A stretch of 64,000 bases of DNA from Cardiocondyla obscurior (lineage: Eukaryota; Arthropoda; Insecta; Hymenoptera; Formicidae): NCBI RefSeq assembly GCF_019399895.1, contig NC_091886.1, positions 3,286,001 to 3,350,000 of the forward strand. Reading direction: 5' to 3'. This document shows, in pieces, positions 38,704 to 51,200 of the stretch; the first letter of the stretch is position 1; every line of letters begins with the position of its first letter. The translations under genes were made by a program, and so were the position numbers. Under the pieces are notes generated by a model. It did no database searches, had not been told where the DNA came from, and saw nothing but the letters and a program-made list of their open reading frames with translations.

Positions 38704-41700
38704 ATGTGGCACTTGATCTTCTTGTTAATCGGCAGCGCGGTGGCCGGCGAATCCGGTCCAGAGTCTTCCTCAGAGTTCTCCGATACGACAGTTAAAATCG
38801 AAGCACTCCTACCTTACGAAGAAGCATTTCCGACTCCACTTCCAGGTCTTCTGTATCCCAGAGAAAGTGAATCCCGAGAGGTAAAACTTAGAGCTCCTTT
38901 CATTTTGTCTTTTAATTGACTGTTAAATTAAAATGAATAAAACACGTTTATCCATCATTTCTTTACTTTTTTTTCTGTAGGTACGATCCCTCGATGGACT
39001 GTGGGATTTCGTTGTATCGGGTGAAGGAGTTGCTTCAGATGGTTACACAGAGGGATGGCTCACCGACGATTTATCAAAGGTATCGTTTCTGCAACTTAAC
39101 ATAAAATAATCGTATAAATTCGTAATCGTATACAATCGTAAATAATTATTTATTAACTCTTCGCTTATTTCATTGTAATAGTCATTTATACATACTCTTT
39201 TCGTTTCTAATCTCGTGTAATTGCACGTTGTCATTATAATTCCGGCATTAGTGAGAATCTTTTCGCGCAAGAGCTGACTTTACAGGTCGGCGAAATAATA
39301 AAGATGCCAGTACCATCATCATACAATGACATTACAACTTCACGGAAATTGAGAGATCACGTTGGAGGCGCATGGTACCAAAGGACATTCTTCGTGCCCT
39401 CCTCCTGGCGAGATCAACGCGTTTTCATTCGATTTGGCTCGGTCAATTATCTCGCACAAGTAGTAAGCATCCACTAAATTCCACGATCTAAAAAAAAAAA
39501 AAATTAATAGTGATAATAAACTCTATAAATACAGATAAATACAGATAAAGTTTAATTTTAAATCATAAAGAGTATATTACCGTAAATAAAAAGTATTACG
39601 CGTGTAATTTGATGTAGTGGGTGAACAACGCTTTAGTGACCAACCATGAAATAGGCCATCTACCCTTCGAAGCGGAGATCTCTTCTTACGTGAGCTTTGG
39701 CAACGAAAACCGCATTACTGTCGCCGTGGATAACACTTTGCTTCAGACTAGCGTTCCCCAGGGTAAGATCGTGGAGATGGGCACCGACAACGGCACCACG
39801 CACTTGCAAACCTATACATTCGATTTTTTCAACTACGCCGGTATACACAGGTAAAATATTTAATTAATTAAAAGACTAATAAAAAAATCTGATTCCGATT
39901 TGAAAGCAGACTCGATATATAGATACAAAAATCGGTCAAAAGGAAAATACGTGACAAATGTAATCGCGATGTCCCGCTTCGCTGTTGCGTTATTACGAAG
40001 AACTTTTCGAGTTCTCTGAAGCGACGCGCAAATTTCACTCGCCACAAATAGATCTCTATCAAGGGCTTTGTAAAAAAAAAACTAAAGAGGACACTCAATA
40101 CATTACGCATTACAAACGAGGTTGCTAGAAATACGATTATGTGATTTTAACTCTTCCACAAAAAAGTTTCTATGGCACAAAAAAAAATTAATAAAGATAG
40201 TTATTTTATATATATAATAAATTGAGAAATTCAGACATTTTTTAGCAATTAATATGCACAATATTAATTTTACTAATGACACCATTGTTTCTAATTAATA
40301 AACTAGGTCTGTTTTACTGTATACTACACCGCGCGTCTACATTGAAGACATCACAGTGAGAACAAGCCTGATCGGCGACATGGGAATTGTCAAGTACATC
40401 GTACAACCGGCTGGCTTACGTGAAGGCGAAATTACCGTCTGCAGAGTCACGTTACATGATGCTGAGCACATCTTGGCCATCAAGGAGCCTGTTTACGGCT
40501 TGTCCGGTACCTTGAAGGTTCCACTCGCCAGACTGTGGTGGCCTAGAGGCATGGATCCGAAACCGGGATATCTGTACACTTTAGAGGTAATACTCTGATA
40601 ATTGATCAGTGACTGTTCGTGTGTAACGCCTGGTTTAAAGCAACATCGATTTTAAATCTGAAAAAGAAAAGTTTGAGAGAAGTATACCGTTTAAAAAATT
40701 ATATGTAACCAATATAATTTATAGAAAAATATTTTTTATTTGTAAAATAATACGTGGCTTTTTTAGGTGAGACTGTCAGTGGCAAATGCTAGCAAACCGG
40801 ATATCTATCGCTTACCGATCGGCATCAGAACACTCGTGTGGACCAACACAAGTCTTTTGCTGAATGATCGACCGGTGTACATGCGTGGTTTTGGCAGGCA
40901 TGAAGACTCGGTTATCAGAGGCCGTGGTTTTGATCTTGTTACCGCAGTTAGGGACCACGAGTTGCTCGAGTGGGTCGGCGCGAATGCCTATAGAACCAGC
41001 CACTATCCATACAGCGATGAAGTCCTTGATATGGCCGACAGGTGTTAAAAATCTTCCAAAAATTATCTGAAATGTTAAAATATTAATTTTCTCTACCTTC
41101 AATTTTTTTCCTATATGTACATATTTTATTCCTCTATTTTATTGCTAAATTTTACCTTAAAGATTGGGCTTCCTTGTGATTGATGAGTGTCCTTCCGTCG
41201 ATACGGAGAACTTTTCGCCGTCGTTACTCTTGCGTCACAAGGACTCCCTGTCGGAGCTTATCCGCAGAGACAAGAATCGACCCTCCGTGATTATGTGGTC
41301 TCTAGCTAACGAACCGAGGACTCAGCTGCCTCAGGCTGAAGAATATTTCAGGCAGATTGCCCATCATACTAAAGCGATCGATCCTACCAGACCAGTCACT
41401 ATCGCTTTGGCTCGTGGCGTACAGGTAATATTACAAATAAATTTGAAGTTCGTGATTTTTGCTGCGTAATAAAAATCGTCGATAGATAAAATATTATTAT
41501 AATAATTAAAAATATATTTTTATAAATTGTAGGAGGACAAGGCTGGTCAATTTCTCGATGTTATCAGCTTCAATCGTTATAATGCTTGGTACAGTAACGC
41601 TGGCAGAATGGATATGATCACTGATAGGGTTCAAGGGGAAGCCGAGGCTTGGCACAGAAAATATAACAAGCCGGTACTTATGTCCGAGTACGGAGCCGAT

Positions 41701-42228
41701 ACCATGCCCGGTCTGCACGAGGTAAAAGTTTTTATATATCATGAAAACCTTTCTTTTTTTATAGTATAATATATTATATAAATTTAATATTTATTTAAAT
41801 TTACTAATCTACATTTTATATTAATTATTTGCAGCTACCGGAATATGTATGGAGCGAAGAATATCAGAAGGAATTATTTTCAAGACATTTTAAGGCCTTC
41901 GATCAGCTGCGACATAAAGGGTTCTTTATCGGCGAATTTATCTGGAACTTTGCTGATTTTCGTACTGCGCAAAGTGAGTATCAGATAACGTTACGTATAC
42001 TAATTCAAATTTTTTTATCATTGATATTCATCGACGTTTGTACACGCAGCATATACCAGAGTGGGCGGCAACAAAAAGGGCATCTTTACAAGAGAAAGAC
42101 AGCCAAAAATGGCAGCTCATTATGTTCGGAAAAGATACCATGCTCTTGCAGTCGAATTAGATGGTGCGCAGATGCCAGAGGATGTCGAGGATTATATTTC
42201 ATCCCTTTATTCTCACTTAGAACTCTGA
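38704..42228 (+). CDS. GUSB: Beta-glucuronidase (GH2), lysosomal
   Basis: Hydrolyses terminal beta-D-glucuronic acid from glycosaminoglycan fragments and glucuronides, normally in the lysosome. Ten exons join in phase: 38704-38880, 38981-39079, 39286-39462, 39618-39850, 40307-40586, 40767-41041, 41163-41424, 41533-41721, 41835-41973 and 42050-42228. They give 669 residues (human 651). Residues 1-15 form a signal peptide (M-W-H-L-I-F-L-L-I-G). The sugar-binding and beta-sandwich domains follow, then the TIM barrel. The barrel contains H-E-D-S near 380, V-I-D-E-C-P at 419-424, the acid/base Glu464 in the N-E-P motif and the nucleophile Glu553 in S-E-Y-G-A. The C-terminal N-K-K-G-I-F-T-R segment is also conserved. 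All catalytic features are present, so the gene looks intact. It converges on Znhit3. Exon borders are all GT-AG. Confidence 0.97.
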
Positions 42229-42754
42229 CTAAATTAAAAAAAAAAAAAAAAAAAATTGAAGTATGCAAACTGCTTAAGAAAAGCCTTAATTTTTAACTGC
42301 ATTTTATTTGTTTTTTACATCAAAACATAAAGGTTACACTGACAACTTAATATAGAATTATTCACCTAATTTATATATATTTTATTATAAACTTATTTGT
42401 ATTTGTAAGGAAAATATAATTGCTCCATTTATTAATTTAAGCGTCACCTTTATATGACAAGAAACGTTTTATATTATTTTCACGTTCGATATAAAACTAA
42501 TAAAAACCTTTATATTTTGTGATGCACATAACTATTTAAATTAAAAAAAAAAAAAAAAAGATATAATTTTTTTCCTTTCAGTTACGACATTTTTATATGA
42601 TTTATTATTTAATATATTAAAACAAAATTTTTTTTTAATTTAATAATTCGAATAAATTAAATTAAAAAAAAATCTTTAAATTGTATTAAGAATAACAATT
42701 TTTCTTAACATATCACAGCCATGGTTTATGCAATAACATACGTTTTAAAGTTGT
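42229..42754. terminator. Shared 3' interval between beta-glucuronidase and Znhit3
   Basis: 526 bases separate the two stop codons of these convergent genes. Plus-strand AATAAA at 42499-42504 is a plausible poly(A) signal for beta-glucuronidase. On the minus strand, AATAAA at 42606-42601 and 42433-42428 could serve Znhit3. Poly(A) runs lie at 42236-42255 and 42543-42559. The transcripts may overlap tail to tail. Confidence 0.5.
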
Positions 42755-43278
42755 TTAGCTTGTCCCAGGATCATCTAGTGGTTCTACGACTTTTAGACAT
42801 GCATCTGCCATCTCCACAAATATAGGTTCTCTCATAGCTAACGCGATCGCTTCTGTAGGATTAGGGCTGTTCATTATCTCTTTCATCATACTGCGCAAAT
42901 GAGAATTCTCAAGAGATTTTAACAGTGCTTTGTTATCACGCAGTTGCTGCAGCTTTTTAACAGGCACGGTGTCTTCCGTTGGAAACTCATATCTCCTTTC
43001 ATTAACCTGTTGACGTTCCTCAGATTTCTCACGTATTTCTAAAGGCTGGCAAACTTGAGCTTTGTGAGCCTTGCAACATTCCACAGAGCAACTAAAATAA
43101 AAAGAATTAAATATCAGAGTTTATATAGAATATTTTCGCGGTTTCTAAAAGTTTATAACCTCCAAAAGGTGCTTCACACAAACTGCAGTTGTACTTACTA
43201 GAACTCCCTGCATTTCGGGCATTTGTAAGCTGCGTTGTCTCTCTCGCAAACACAACAATTTCTACTGCTCTGATTCAT
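42755..43278 (-). CDS. Znhit3: Zinc finger HIT domain-containing protein 3
   Basis: Two exons, 43278-43199 and 43091-42755, join across a codon (TA + T) to give 138 residues (human ZNHIT3 is 155). The N-terminus is a complete treble-clef HIT zinc finger. Its ligands are Cys8, Cys11, Cys20, Cys23, Cys28, Cys32, His36 and Cys41, and the intron falls just before the typical Y-C-S. The C-terminal half holds the helical Q-Q-L-R-D-N-K-A-L-L-K-S-L-E and N-P-T-E-A-I-A segments of the family. ZNHIT3 works with NUFIP in box C/D snoRNP assembly and was first described as thyroid-receptor interactor 3; that role is inferred by homology. The start is chosen because it places the finger in its usual position, and a perfect GTAAGT donor ends exon 1. 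The promoter carries a double E-box. Confidence 0.92.
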
Positions 43279-43387
43279 TTCCGATTGTTATAGCTCAATA
43301 TACTTGAATACGCTATTTAACGTACAAAATCGGATGACGGTGAATGAGAGAACCTAACTCTCTGCGGTGAATACAGCCATGAGCAGC

Positions 43388-43399
43388 CACGTGCACGTG
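43388..43399. promoter_or_regulatory. Tandem CACGTG E-boxes upstream of Znhit3
   Basis: Two CACGTG hexamers lie head to tail (43388-43393 and 43394-43399), about 110 bases before the Znhit3 start codon. A TCACATGA element follows at about 43414-43421. CACGTG is bound by bHLH-ZIP factors such as Myc/Max, USF and MITF/TFE. Their position fits a proximal promoter of a growth-linked gene, which is inference. Confidence 0.45.
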
Positions 43400-43421
43400 T
43401 TATATTTACGCAATCACATGA

Positions 43422-44561
43422 TTCCCGCGCACGGCTTGTAAAGAGCACCATCTGCAGATTCATAAGAGAATTAAATTTAAAGATCTCAGGAAATTTAAAT
43501 GCGAGACATTTAAATCGCAGTTTTAATTTTTTTTTCCACACATTTAATGTGCGTTACTTAAAAAGTATCTTTATAATTATACACAACTATATAAAATTAA
43601 CGTACACGCACTTATATTCTATTAACACATTTTAAACCATTGCAAGGTTTCAAAATAAAATTCGGTTCAATAATTATTTGTAAAAAAAAAGGAAAGAATA
43701 TTTTTAAAATATTTACTTTAAACAATTAAATTCCAAAGACCCTTCGCGATGTCTGAGAACGAGTAAATCCTTTATAGTATATAAATCGTCAGTTTATTTA
43801 ATTTAATTACTCCTCATTTCTTCATCTGCAAGATTTCTCTTCGTTACAATGTAAAAGTTATAAAACTTGTAATTAAACTCGATACAAAACTCTACATAAT
43901 ACTTGATAAGTCTCGAGGAGTTTAGAGAGCCTCTTGCTCGTCAAGGCTTATGTTCGTCAGTGATTCTTAAAGATCGGGCTTTTGTGTAATTGAAATCGGT
44001 AGCGTTAGGAAAGTAGCTGTTTGCGCGAACACACCGCGAGGAGAGAAATTACGGGACGTATTTCGATGAGGAGGAGGCGGAACTGGCCTGGATCTCTAAA
44101 CGCGATCTCGTGGCGGATAACGATGGAAATTCGCATTCTTGCGGCGCGAGAGTATACATACATACGTCACTCTGCGTGCCGGACACGGTGCGTCAACCAT
44201 ACGCGCGGTTCCAGCGTGATTTCATTTCACATCACGCGAGAGAAAGAGGGAGAATCGAATCTCGCCACGGCGATTTTTACCTCGCACGGGAAACGGATCC
44301 CGGTTTCGATTCCACGGCGCGATCACGAATTTTTGCCCACCGCGCGAAATTTCATTCATTGGCTATCCATCGCTTCGACGCAAATTTCCATCTCAAAGCG
44401 CGAATAAAAATCCTTTTCGTTCAACTTATCTCGGGCTCAATCAGTTCCTATTTAAATTGATACGCAGTACTGGTACACGGCACATCATGACCTACAACAA
44501 AATAAAACGCATTATTTTATCTTAAATCACGCAAATCAAACGTTACAATTATTGGTAACAT

Positions 44562-44592
<31 letters not shown>

Positions 44593-44840
44593 AATATGTA
44601 GCCATATAATTATTATATTAAATTGTGCGGGATAATAATTCGTTTTCAAGCCGCTACTACTGAAATTAGAATCGTCGGCTTGAATTGTCGTTGAAAGCTC
44701 TCGATGCTGAAACTTTCCTCCTGAGGCCGGTGACCATGAGTAGAGCTCGCGCGCCCAAGGTCATTGATTCCACCGGCAGTTCCGGCTCGGTTTCTGGGCC
44801 AGGTTAACTGACGATCCCGCGACGGCGACGTCCGGAATAC
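43422..44840. other. Gene-free interval upstream of Znhit3
   Basis: AT-rich to about 44000, then a GC pocket (44010-44430) open in two plus-strand frames. I see neither splice borders nor a family motif there. An AT microsatellite lies at 44571-44588. Confidence 0.45.
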
Positions 44841-44966
44841 CTTCGCTCGCCGTGACGTCGGCTCGGCCCGATACGGCAGACCGGTAATGAGCCGGCATAA
44901 CTCAACGGCGGGCTTGAACTCGTGTACGAGCCGAAGCTCCAACGCGAGTCCCAGCTCCCTTTCCGT
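44841..44966 (-). CDS. Candidate internal exon, unidentified
   Basis: On the minus strand a strong acceptor (TTAATTTTTCAG, ending at 44967) opens exactly 42 codons in phase 0. They end at AAG/GTATTC (donor 44840-44835). The translated segment looks like folded protein: T-E-R-E-L-G-L-A-L-E-L-R-L-V-H-E-F-K, then P-A-V-E-L-C-R-L-I-T-G-L-P-Y-R, then A-E-P-T-S-R-R-A-K. I recognise no family. The frame also stays open past the donor to a stop at 44646-44648, so a terminal exon of about 107 codons is an alternative. Any upstream exons would lie at higher coordinates, perhaps near the CRE-bearing pocket at 46.4 kb. Confidence 0.3.
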
Positions 44967-46367
44967 CTGAAAAATTAACAAAGAGCCGTGCTCGACCGAA
45001 AGATACCGCCTGTACCCGTAATTTCCAGAATGAATCGACCGCTTTTGCGAGCGTTCCACGATTTATTATTTCAAAGCGAAAGTGATCCCTCGAAGAACTT
45101 CGAAGTCTTCCACGGAGGATCGGCCGTGCACCAGTTTAAGCGATCGCTCCAAATAAATTTGTAAGACAACCCCGTAGACGATGAATAAATAATTCTGCCA
45201 AGTCCCGAGCTCGTAGTTCGCCGGCTGACATAAATTACAGACTTGCTAAAGTTATCGAGGCCTCACTCGCGACCATTCCACCTCGCAAAATACGAGTCGG
45301 CCGTTCATTCACGTCAGAGTCCCCGTTCAACAGCAGGGCATTGACGCAGCGACACGTGCAAATTTAATTCTTTGAAACTAGAACAGATTTAAAAGGGAAA
45401 AAAAAAGAAAAAGAAAAGAAAAAAAGATTTCTAAAAGTCGGACTATGTCGTACGTCGATTGGAGATTTTTTTTTTTTTTTTTAAAGAACCCATTGGCGGT
45501 AAATTGTTGAATAATGAAACCAATAAGGTGAATGACCGGGTTTAATGAGCGATGATAATGATATTTCGTCTCCTTTAAGTGACTCGTAATAAAACGTAAC
45601 GCAAATAATAAAAGCGAACCCGTGCCCGAAAATGGCAGGCCTTGAGGAAGTCGTGGTACGTTAATCTTATTCTCTTCTTCTTTCCATCTGCGATGACAGA
45701 GAATACGATGATCCAGCGCCAGGAAGTCCATCTCTAAAACGGATGACCATGCCGAATCGCAATTGTACGTGTCTCAAATCTCAGATTACCTCAGCTGTAC
45801 AACACGTAAAATCCCAACGATTACGTAATAACAATAATACCTTCATAAAAAAAAGAACAGTAAATTATAATTACAAATTATTACATTGAGACCAAGATGC
45901 AAACTCAAAAATTATTAAGCTCGGTATACGAACATTATATTTAAATTAATTTTCCAATTAACTTCAATAATATAAATAATTATTTCAGATTAATTATATC
46001 AAAGTCTACAAAATAAATATATCTTTTTTTTATTATTAAAATTATTAAACTCGGTAGATACCTGATAAGAGTATAGTTGAAACTACTTTCCGTTTGTTAC
46101 GTAAAACAAATAATTATATTCCATGTGTAATCTAATCAAAATCCTGTCACGTGTGCCGATACCAATATCTTTTTTTTTTTTTTTCTTTTTACGTACCGTT
46201 CACCAGTTTATCCCGATTGCAAAACTTAAGAAAGATTCCTCGGCAAAGTACACCCGTGATGAGTTATGTGCCCGTGACGGAAGCCGGACCAAACTCATAC
46301 GGGATGACTCGCGCGGCTCGAGATCTCATCTCGGCGCGACCGCGAGCGCGATGACAGCATCCGGCGA

Positions 46368-46433
46368 TGACGTCAAACACGGCGGGCGAGCGGCGGCGGG
46401 CGGCAGCTGCGATGATCGCGTACGATGACGTCG
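46368..46433. promoter_or_regulatory. CRE pair in a GC-rich promoter-like pocket
   Basis: A perfect TGACGTCA (46368-46375) and a TGACGTCG (46426-46433) lie 50 bases apart inside the most CpG-dense block of this interval. The arrangement resembles a CREB/ATF-responsive promoter. Which gene it would serve is unknown; the candidate exon at 44841-44966 (-) lies on its left. Confidence 0.4.
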
Positions 46434-48260
46434 GCGATGATCGCAAATCGACGGCGGCAGCAACGGGCAAGCAAAAGGAAGGAGTTGGAGGAGCCCCCGA
46501 GCCGAGCCGGCAGGAATCGACGGTGCATCGTTTCGTCGCGGGTACCAGTTCCTTTCAGATCGCCGTGTCGTCGACTTCTTTCGAATTCACGCGAATCCGT
46601 CGTACTCCCCTGATGATTCCGTACAACCGAGGGCCGGTCGTCGATCCGCGATGCCGCGCCGGCCGGACGCCGTCGTCGGCACATGACAGTGACCCACATA
46701 CCGCGGTTCCGGTATGCCGCGTTACGGTCCGCGATACAGTAATTCCGACGAATCCGACGTCGATGAACCGAACGAGCAGAGCGTCTAGGCAACAACGCGT
46801 CTATCGTAATCGGAATTAAAAAAAAAAAAATATTAGGCAATTAAACGAGGAGGGGTTTTCCAAGTCGCGTCGTGGCACGCTGGTACCGCGACGCTTCTTT
46901 AATCAGTGATTTCCTCAAAGAGACCGTCGGTCACGAGTGCGATCTAAGACGAGTTAAAGAAGTGAAGTAATTATTAATATTTTTTGGAACGTATTCAACA
47001 CTTAAACGTAGCCAAGTCTTTACTGAATTTTTTTGGCGCTTTGTTAAATCGCGGTTTAATCATTATGTTTGATTAAGTAAACCTCAAGTTTTTTTGGAAT
47101 CTCACGTTTAATTTTAAAACTGAAACTGGATACTTTTAAATCTGGATAAATTATATTTTACTTAGAGCTACTTAGTAATTGCGTTCGTTTTATATTAAAT
47201 AACATTTGAAATTAACTAAAATAGAGAGAATAATACAGCGTGACATTTGATAAAAAAAAAATTTCTTGCTTTCAACCGAAACTGTATCCGTTTAACACAA
47301 ATCACAACGTGCTGTTATCAACGTAATATTATCGCCAGCACTGAAATTAAATAGTTCGCGTCTGAGTTAGTCACAAGATCGCGTGACAATAATTCTGTGT
47401 ATTAACGATAATTAATATATTAGTGACATATGAAAATCAAGCCTAGACATTTTTTGATTGACCGAGATCAATTCTACTCTAATATCGAGTAAGTATGAAA
47501 GTTGAACGAATGCTAAATGCAGCGGGCAAATATATATATTTTTTTCTTTTTTTTATACACGGGGTAAAAACGCGTCGGATTTTTTTTATGCTATGACGTT
47601 CGTGTAAAATTAACATCTTGTTCATGTTAATGAACAAATTTGAACTAGACGCGATTCTTTTTTGCCGGCTGATCGCAAACAGTGACGAATTTGAAATTTT
47701 CCAAGACTAAAGTACTGTAAATCCGAAAATCAACAAAAACGAGAAGAAAATTACATGACGTATTATAATGATTAATTTATACGGAATAAATTAAAGAAAA
47801 AAAAAGCGTAAATCCCCAAAAAAATAATCAAAAGCTGCATATTCTTATATGCCACTGTGTCATATGTTGCTAATAATCGCGTCTATCTGTAAAATATTGC
47901 GCTCTGTTAAAAATAAAATATTTAAAAAAAATTATAATTAATGATCATATAACAGTAGATAATAATATTGAATAATGTATTACTTTTTTTCTTTTATTAA
48001 TGCATTTATATTATATTACGTCGATATTATTATATTATTAAGCTCTTATCGTTGTTACATTATCAAAGAGTAAATCAGGTCCGATAATAAGAAAGATTCC
48101 ACTGGCACGTTGCGCCGCAGGCGAAGGAACTTTGTAGAATTCAGGAAGGCGGTAATTTAGTCGCGCATTATACCGCCGCGTGCCAGATTTGGCGAGAAAC
48201 ACTTGTTTCAATACGCGAGATCTTATACAGCTCAACACGTTGGATTTTTTTTTTATATTT

Positions 48261-48274
48261 CTCTCTCTCTCTCT
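48261..48274. repeat. (CT)n microsatellite
   Basis: Seven CT dinucleotides sit within a longer pyrimidine run (48246-48292). Confidence 0.8.
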
Positions 48275-51200
48275 TTTTCTTTTTTTTTTCCTCTTCGCCG
48301 AGTCGAAATAAGCATGCAAATTTTTTGGCTAACACGCGCGACATGGGCGATCACGTAAACAGTACGTGTTAATCCTTGCGGACCTGTTTATTTCTCATAT
48401 CGCCTATGAAAAAAAGCGACAAATCTTATCGCTTTATTTATCGTGTAGTCTATTCTAATAAATCCAGACGTCTTGCTAGCATCCAGCGAGTTCTCGCCAA
48501 TTAATTAAATTCAGCAGTAAACGCTTTTGCATTCCAAAAAGTAATTCTTTCTTACGAGTCGGCGAATTTCGTTTATCTCACGTAGAGACGAATTCCATCG
48601 TGGAATTTCATTTAATGACGGCTGACTGATTTCGTTTCTACTCGTGAAAAAAATTTTTTTCAAGTGCGTTTTCCTCAGGTTTCCTCCGCGAAATATTCGG
48701 ACGTGCTTCGAGCGTGTAATATAAGGATATAATCCTGTTGAAACTAACGAAGGATCAGGCCAAAGTCCGTCCCTCGCTCTTTCTTTCTCTCTGTCCGTCT
48801 AAAGAATGACTCTCGCACTCGAGTTCATCGACGGAAATACATCGTACGAGTCAGAACACCTTCCTACTGCACTTAAGCAACATACATCATCTATACACCT
48901 ATACATAGCGTATATAAATATATATTACAACAAAATGTGCTGCGAAGAGCCCAGGTCTATCTTTCAGAAATTTAAATCGTCGAGCACAAGTAACGTTATA
49001 ATTTCAATTTCACTCCTGTACCAAATTGCTTTTCAATTTAATTCGACGTCGAGAGCCGTCGCGAGTTTTATCTCGGCTCGCTGCAGCCTCGGGGCAACAT
49101 CTCCTTCGTTTCTTTTACGTCAATGACTTTCGCGGTTTCATCCTCCGTCGTCGACTACTACAGAACTACAGAAATCGGTGAATCTTTCGGCAAGGTCGGC
49201 GGCCCGTTCCCGCAAAGGTTTTTTTTTTTTTTCAAGAGTTTAATTGTCAAAAAGACGGCTCGGCGAAGGCTGCTCACGACGGCCGGTCGGGCTCCTGCCT
49301 TGAACCGTGACAATGCGATAAAAACGACGGCCGTTAATTGGTCCGAGAGCGTACCGTGCACGGATTTACGTAACACGTGAATTCGCGAGTAACTCGCGCA
49401 ACTTATAAACTCGCTCGCACGCGATAACGCGAATGTGCGAATAGCAGAAAATGCATCTCGACGCGGTGACTCTAGCCACCGACACTTGCCCGCTGCCACA
49501 TTTTTTCGCCATATATCAAACGTGCGGAAAATTTATCTATCTTTTTTTCTATTTTTTTTTTCTTTCCTTTGGCAGAAAAAAAAAATCAGTACCCACGTAA
49601 GTAAACATGACTCGAGCGCACGTTGCTTAATTACGTTACTTAATTATATACTCTTTCGCAGTTACAGTTTACATAAATTATGGATTTTTTTTCCAGTACT
49701 GACAAGTGGATACTGAAACGCCTCCGTTGATAGCATTGCACGAATACGTGTGCGAATTTGATTTTTTTTTCTTTCAAATTAAAAGTCCTTCAATCAGCAA
49801 ACATGTATACTTTTTAACTTAGAAGACTGCTCGGTTTTTTTTTTTTTTTTTTTTCCTTAATTTTGCGAAGCATCTTTTATTTTATAATTAAAAGATTACC
49901 ACCAATATGTAATCGTCTGGTGATTTTGAATAACTTAGATTTTAGACTCGCTGCGAAGTTTCATTAATCTTCTTGTGCTAATTTAATATCCACTTTCTAA
50001 CGTTATATCAAAAAGAAACCGAGATGCAATACTTATAACGCGATCTCGGCGCCTTTTCCGCAAATCTTAAAACTTCTCTGCGACGCATACCGCCAGATAA
50101 GCATCTTTATTGCACATTGGCGCAGAACTTGAGGTTTCGATAGTTTAATTCGAGATGGAATTTCTACCGAAGGAATGTCGAGCTTAATTTTTCCAACAAA
50201 AAAAGAAAAGAAAAAAAATTATTACGACAAGGAAGAGTTTATTTTACAATTCTCCTTAAAGACGCACGTGCCTCGATTATATTCTCATATTTAATAACGC
50301 ATTTAAAGACGAATTCGTTCCGGAGAACTTCAACGTGCCGTTTCTAAGTGGGACGGAGAAATTCAACTATTGTATTAATCTTTTTCTTTTCTTTCCAGAA
50401 GAAATGAAAGACTCGCGATACTGCTCGTTCAATCATGCTGCCTCGTAAGGCTGCTCCGTTCGCGAATGCTCGAGTACGCGTAGTGACATCACTTGACGGG
50501 TTACACCTGCATGATGCAGAGCGGTCATCGTGCATTCCATGAGATTATGAACCATGATAGTCCGCACATTTCCAATTGAAAGGCATAAGAACGTAACTCT
50601 CTAACGAGGGAAAGAGAGGCCGGTGCGTCTTACATTTTCTGCGATAGCCTCCTTGTTATGTTTATATGTCTCTCGAGACGTTATCGTTCTCCAAGTCTCG
50701 CGGGATTTTTATCATACGAGTACTAAAAATAGAAAAATAAAAAAAGGAGAAAAAAGAAAGAAAAAAAAAAAACTAAATTTTCTGATTTCGCAAGTATCGA
50801 TCTCTTCTAAGTGCATCTCGATCTGAACTTAATTTATTAATAGAAATTAATTTAATATAGTTCATTTAAGTCTTAACGTAGATCTGAAATTTATTAAAAA
50901 AATTTTGTTTCTTTATTCCAAACGTTAAGTTTGTATTATAAGCTTGTTATCGATATAGATAAATTGTATTAAAAATAACTATCAAGCTTCTCGGATTGTA
51001 ATTAGAATAATCAACCAGAAATAATTCCTAGAAGAAATCGAATGACTTATTATCAGCGAATCGTATCATATGAATTGATGACGATCATCGTGAGCGAGCG
51101 ATGCGTCCGGATGAAGTCTTCATCGGCCGTGAAAATAAGGTCGGTGGGACTTTCGTCCGTTTGCAAAACTCGTCAAACAGCGGCGTTAAAATCCCCGTTT

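Noticed and set aside
46367..46840. Overlapping ~150-codon frames on both strands
   Set aside because: Both are low-complexity products of a CpG-dense block; no splice support on either strand.
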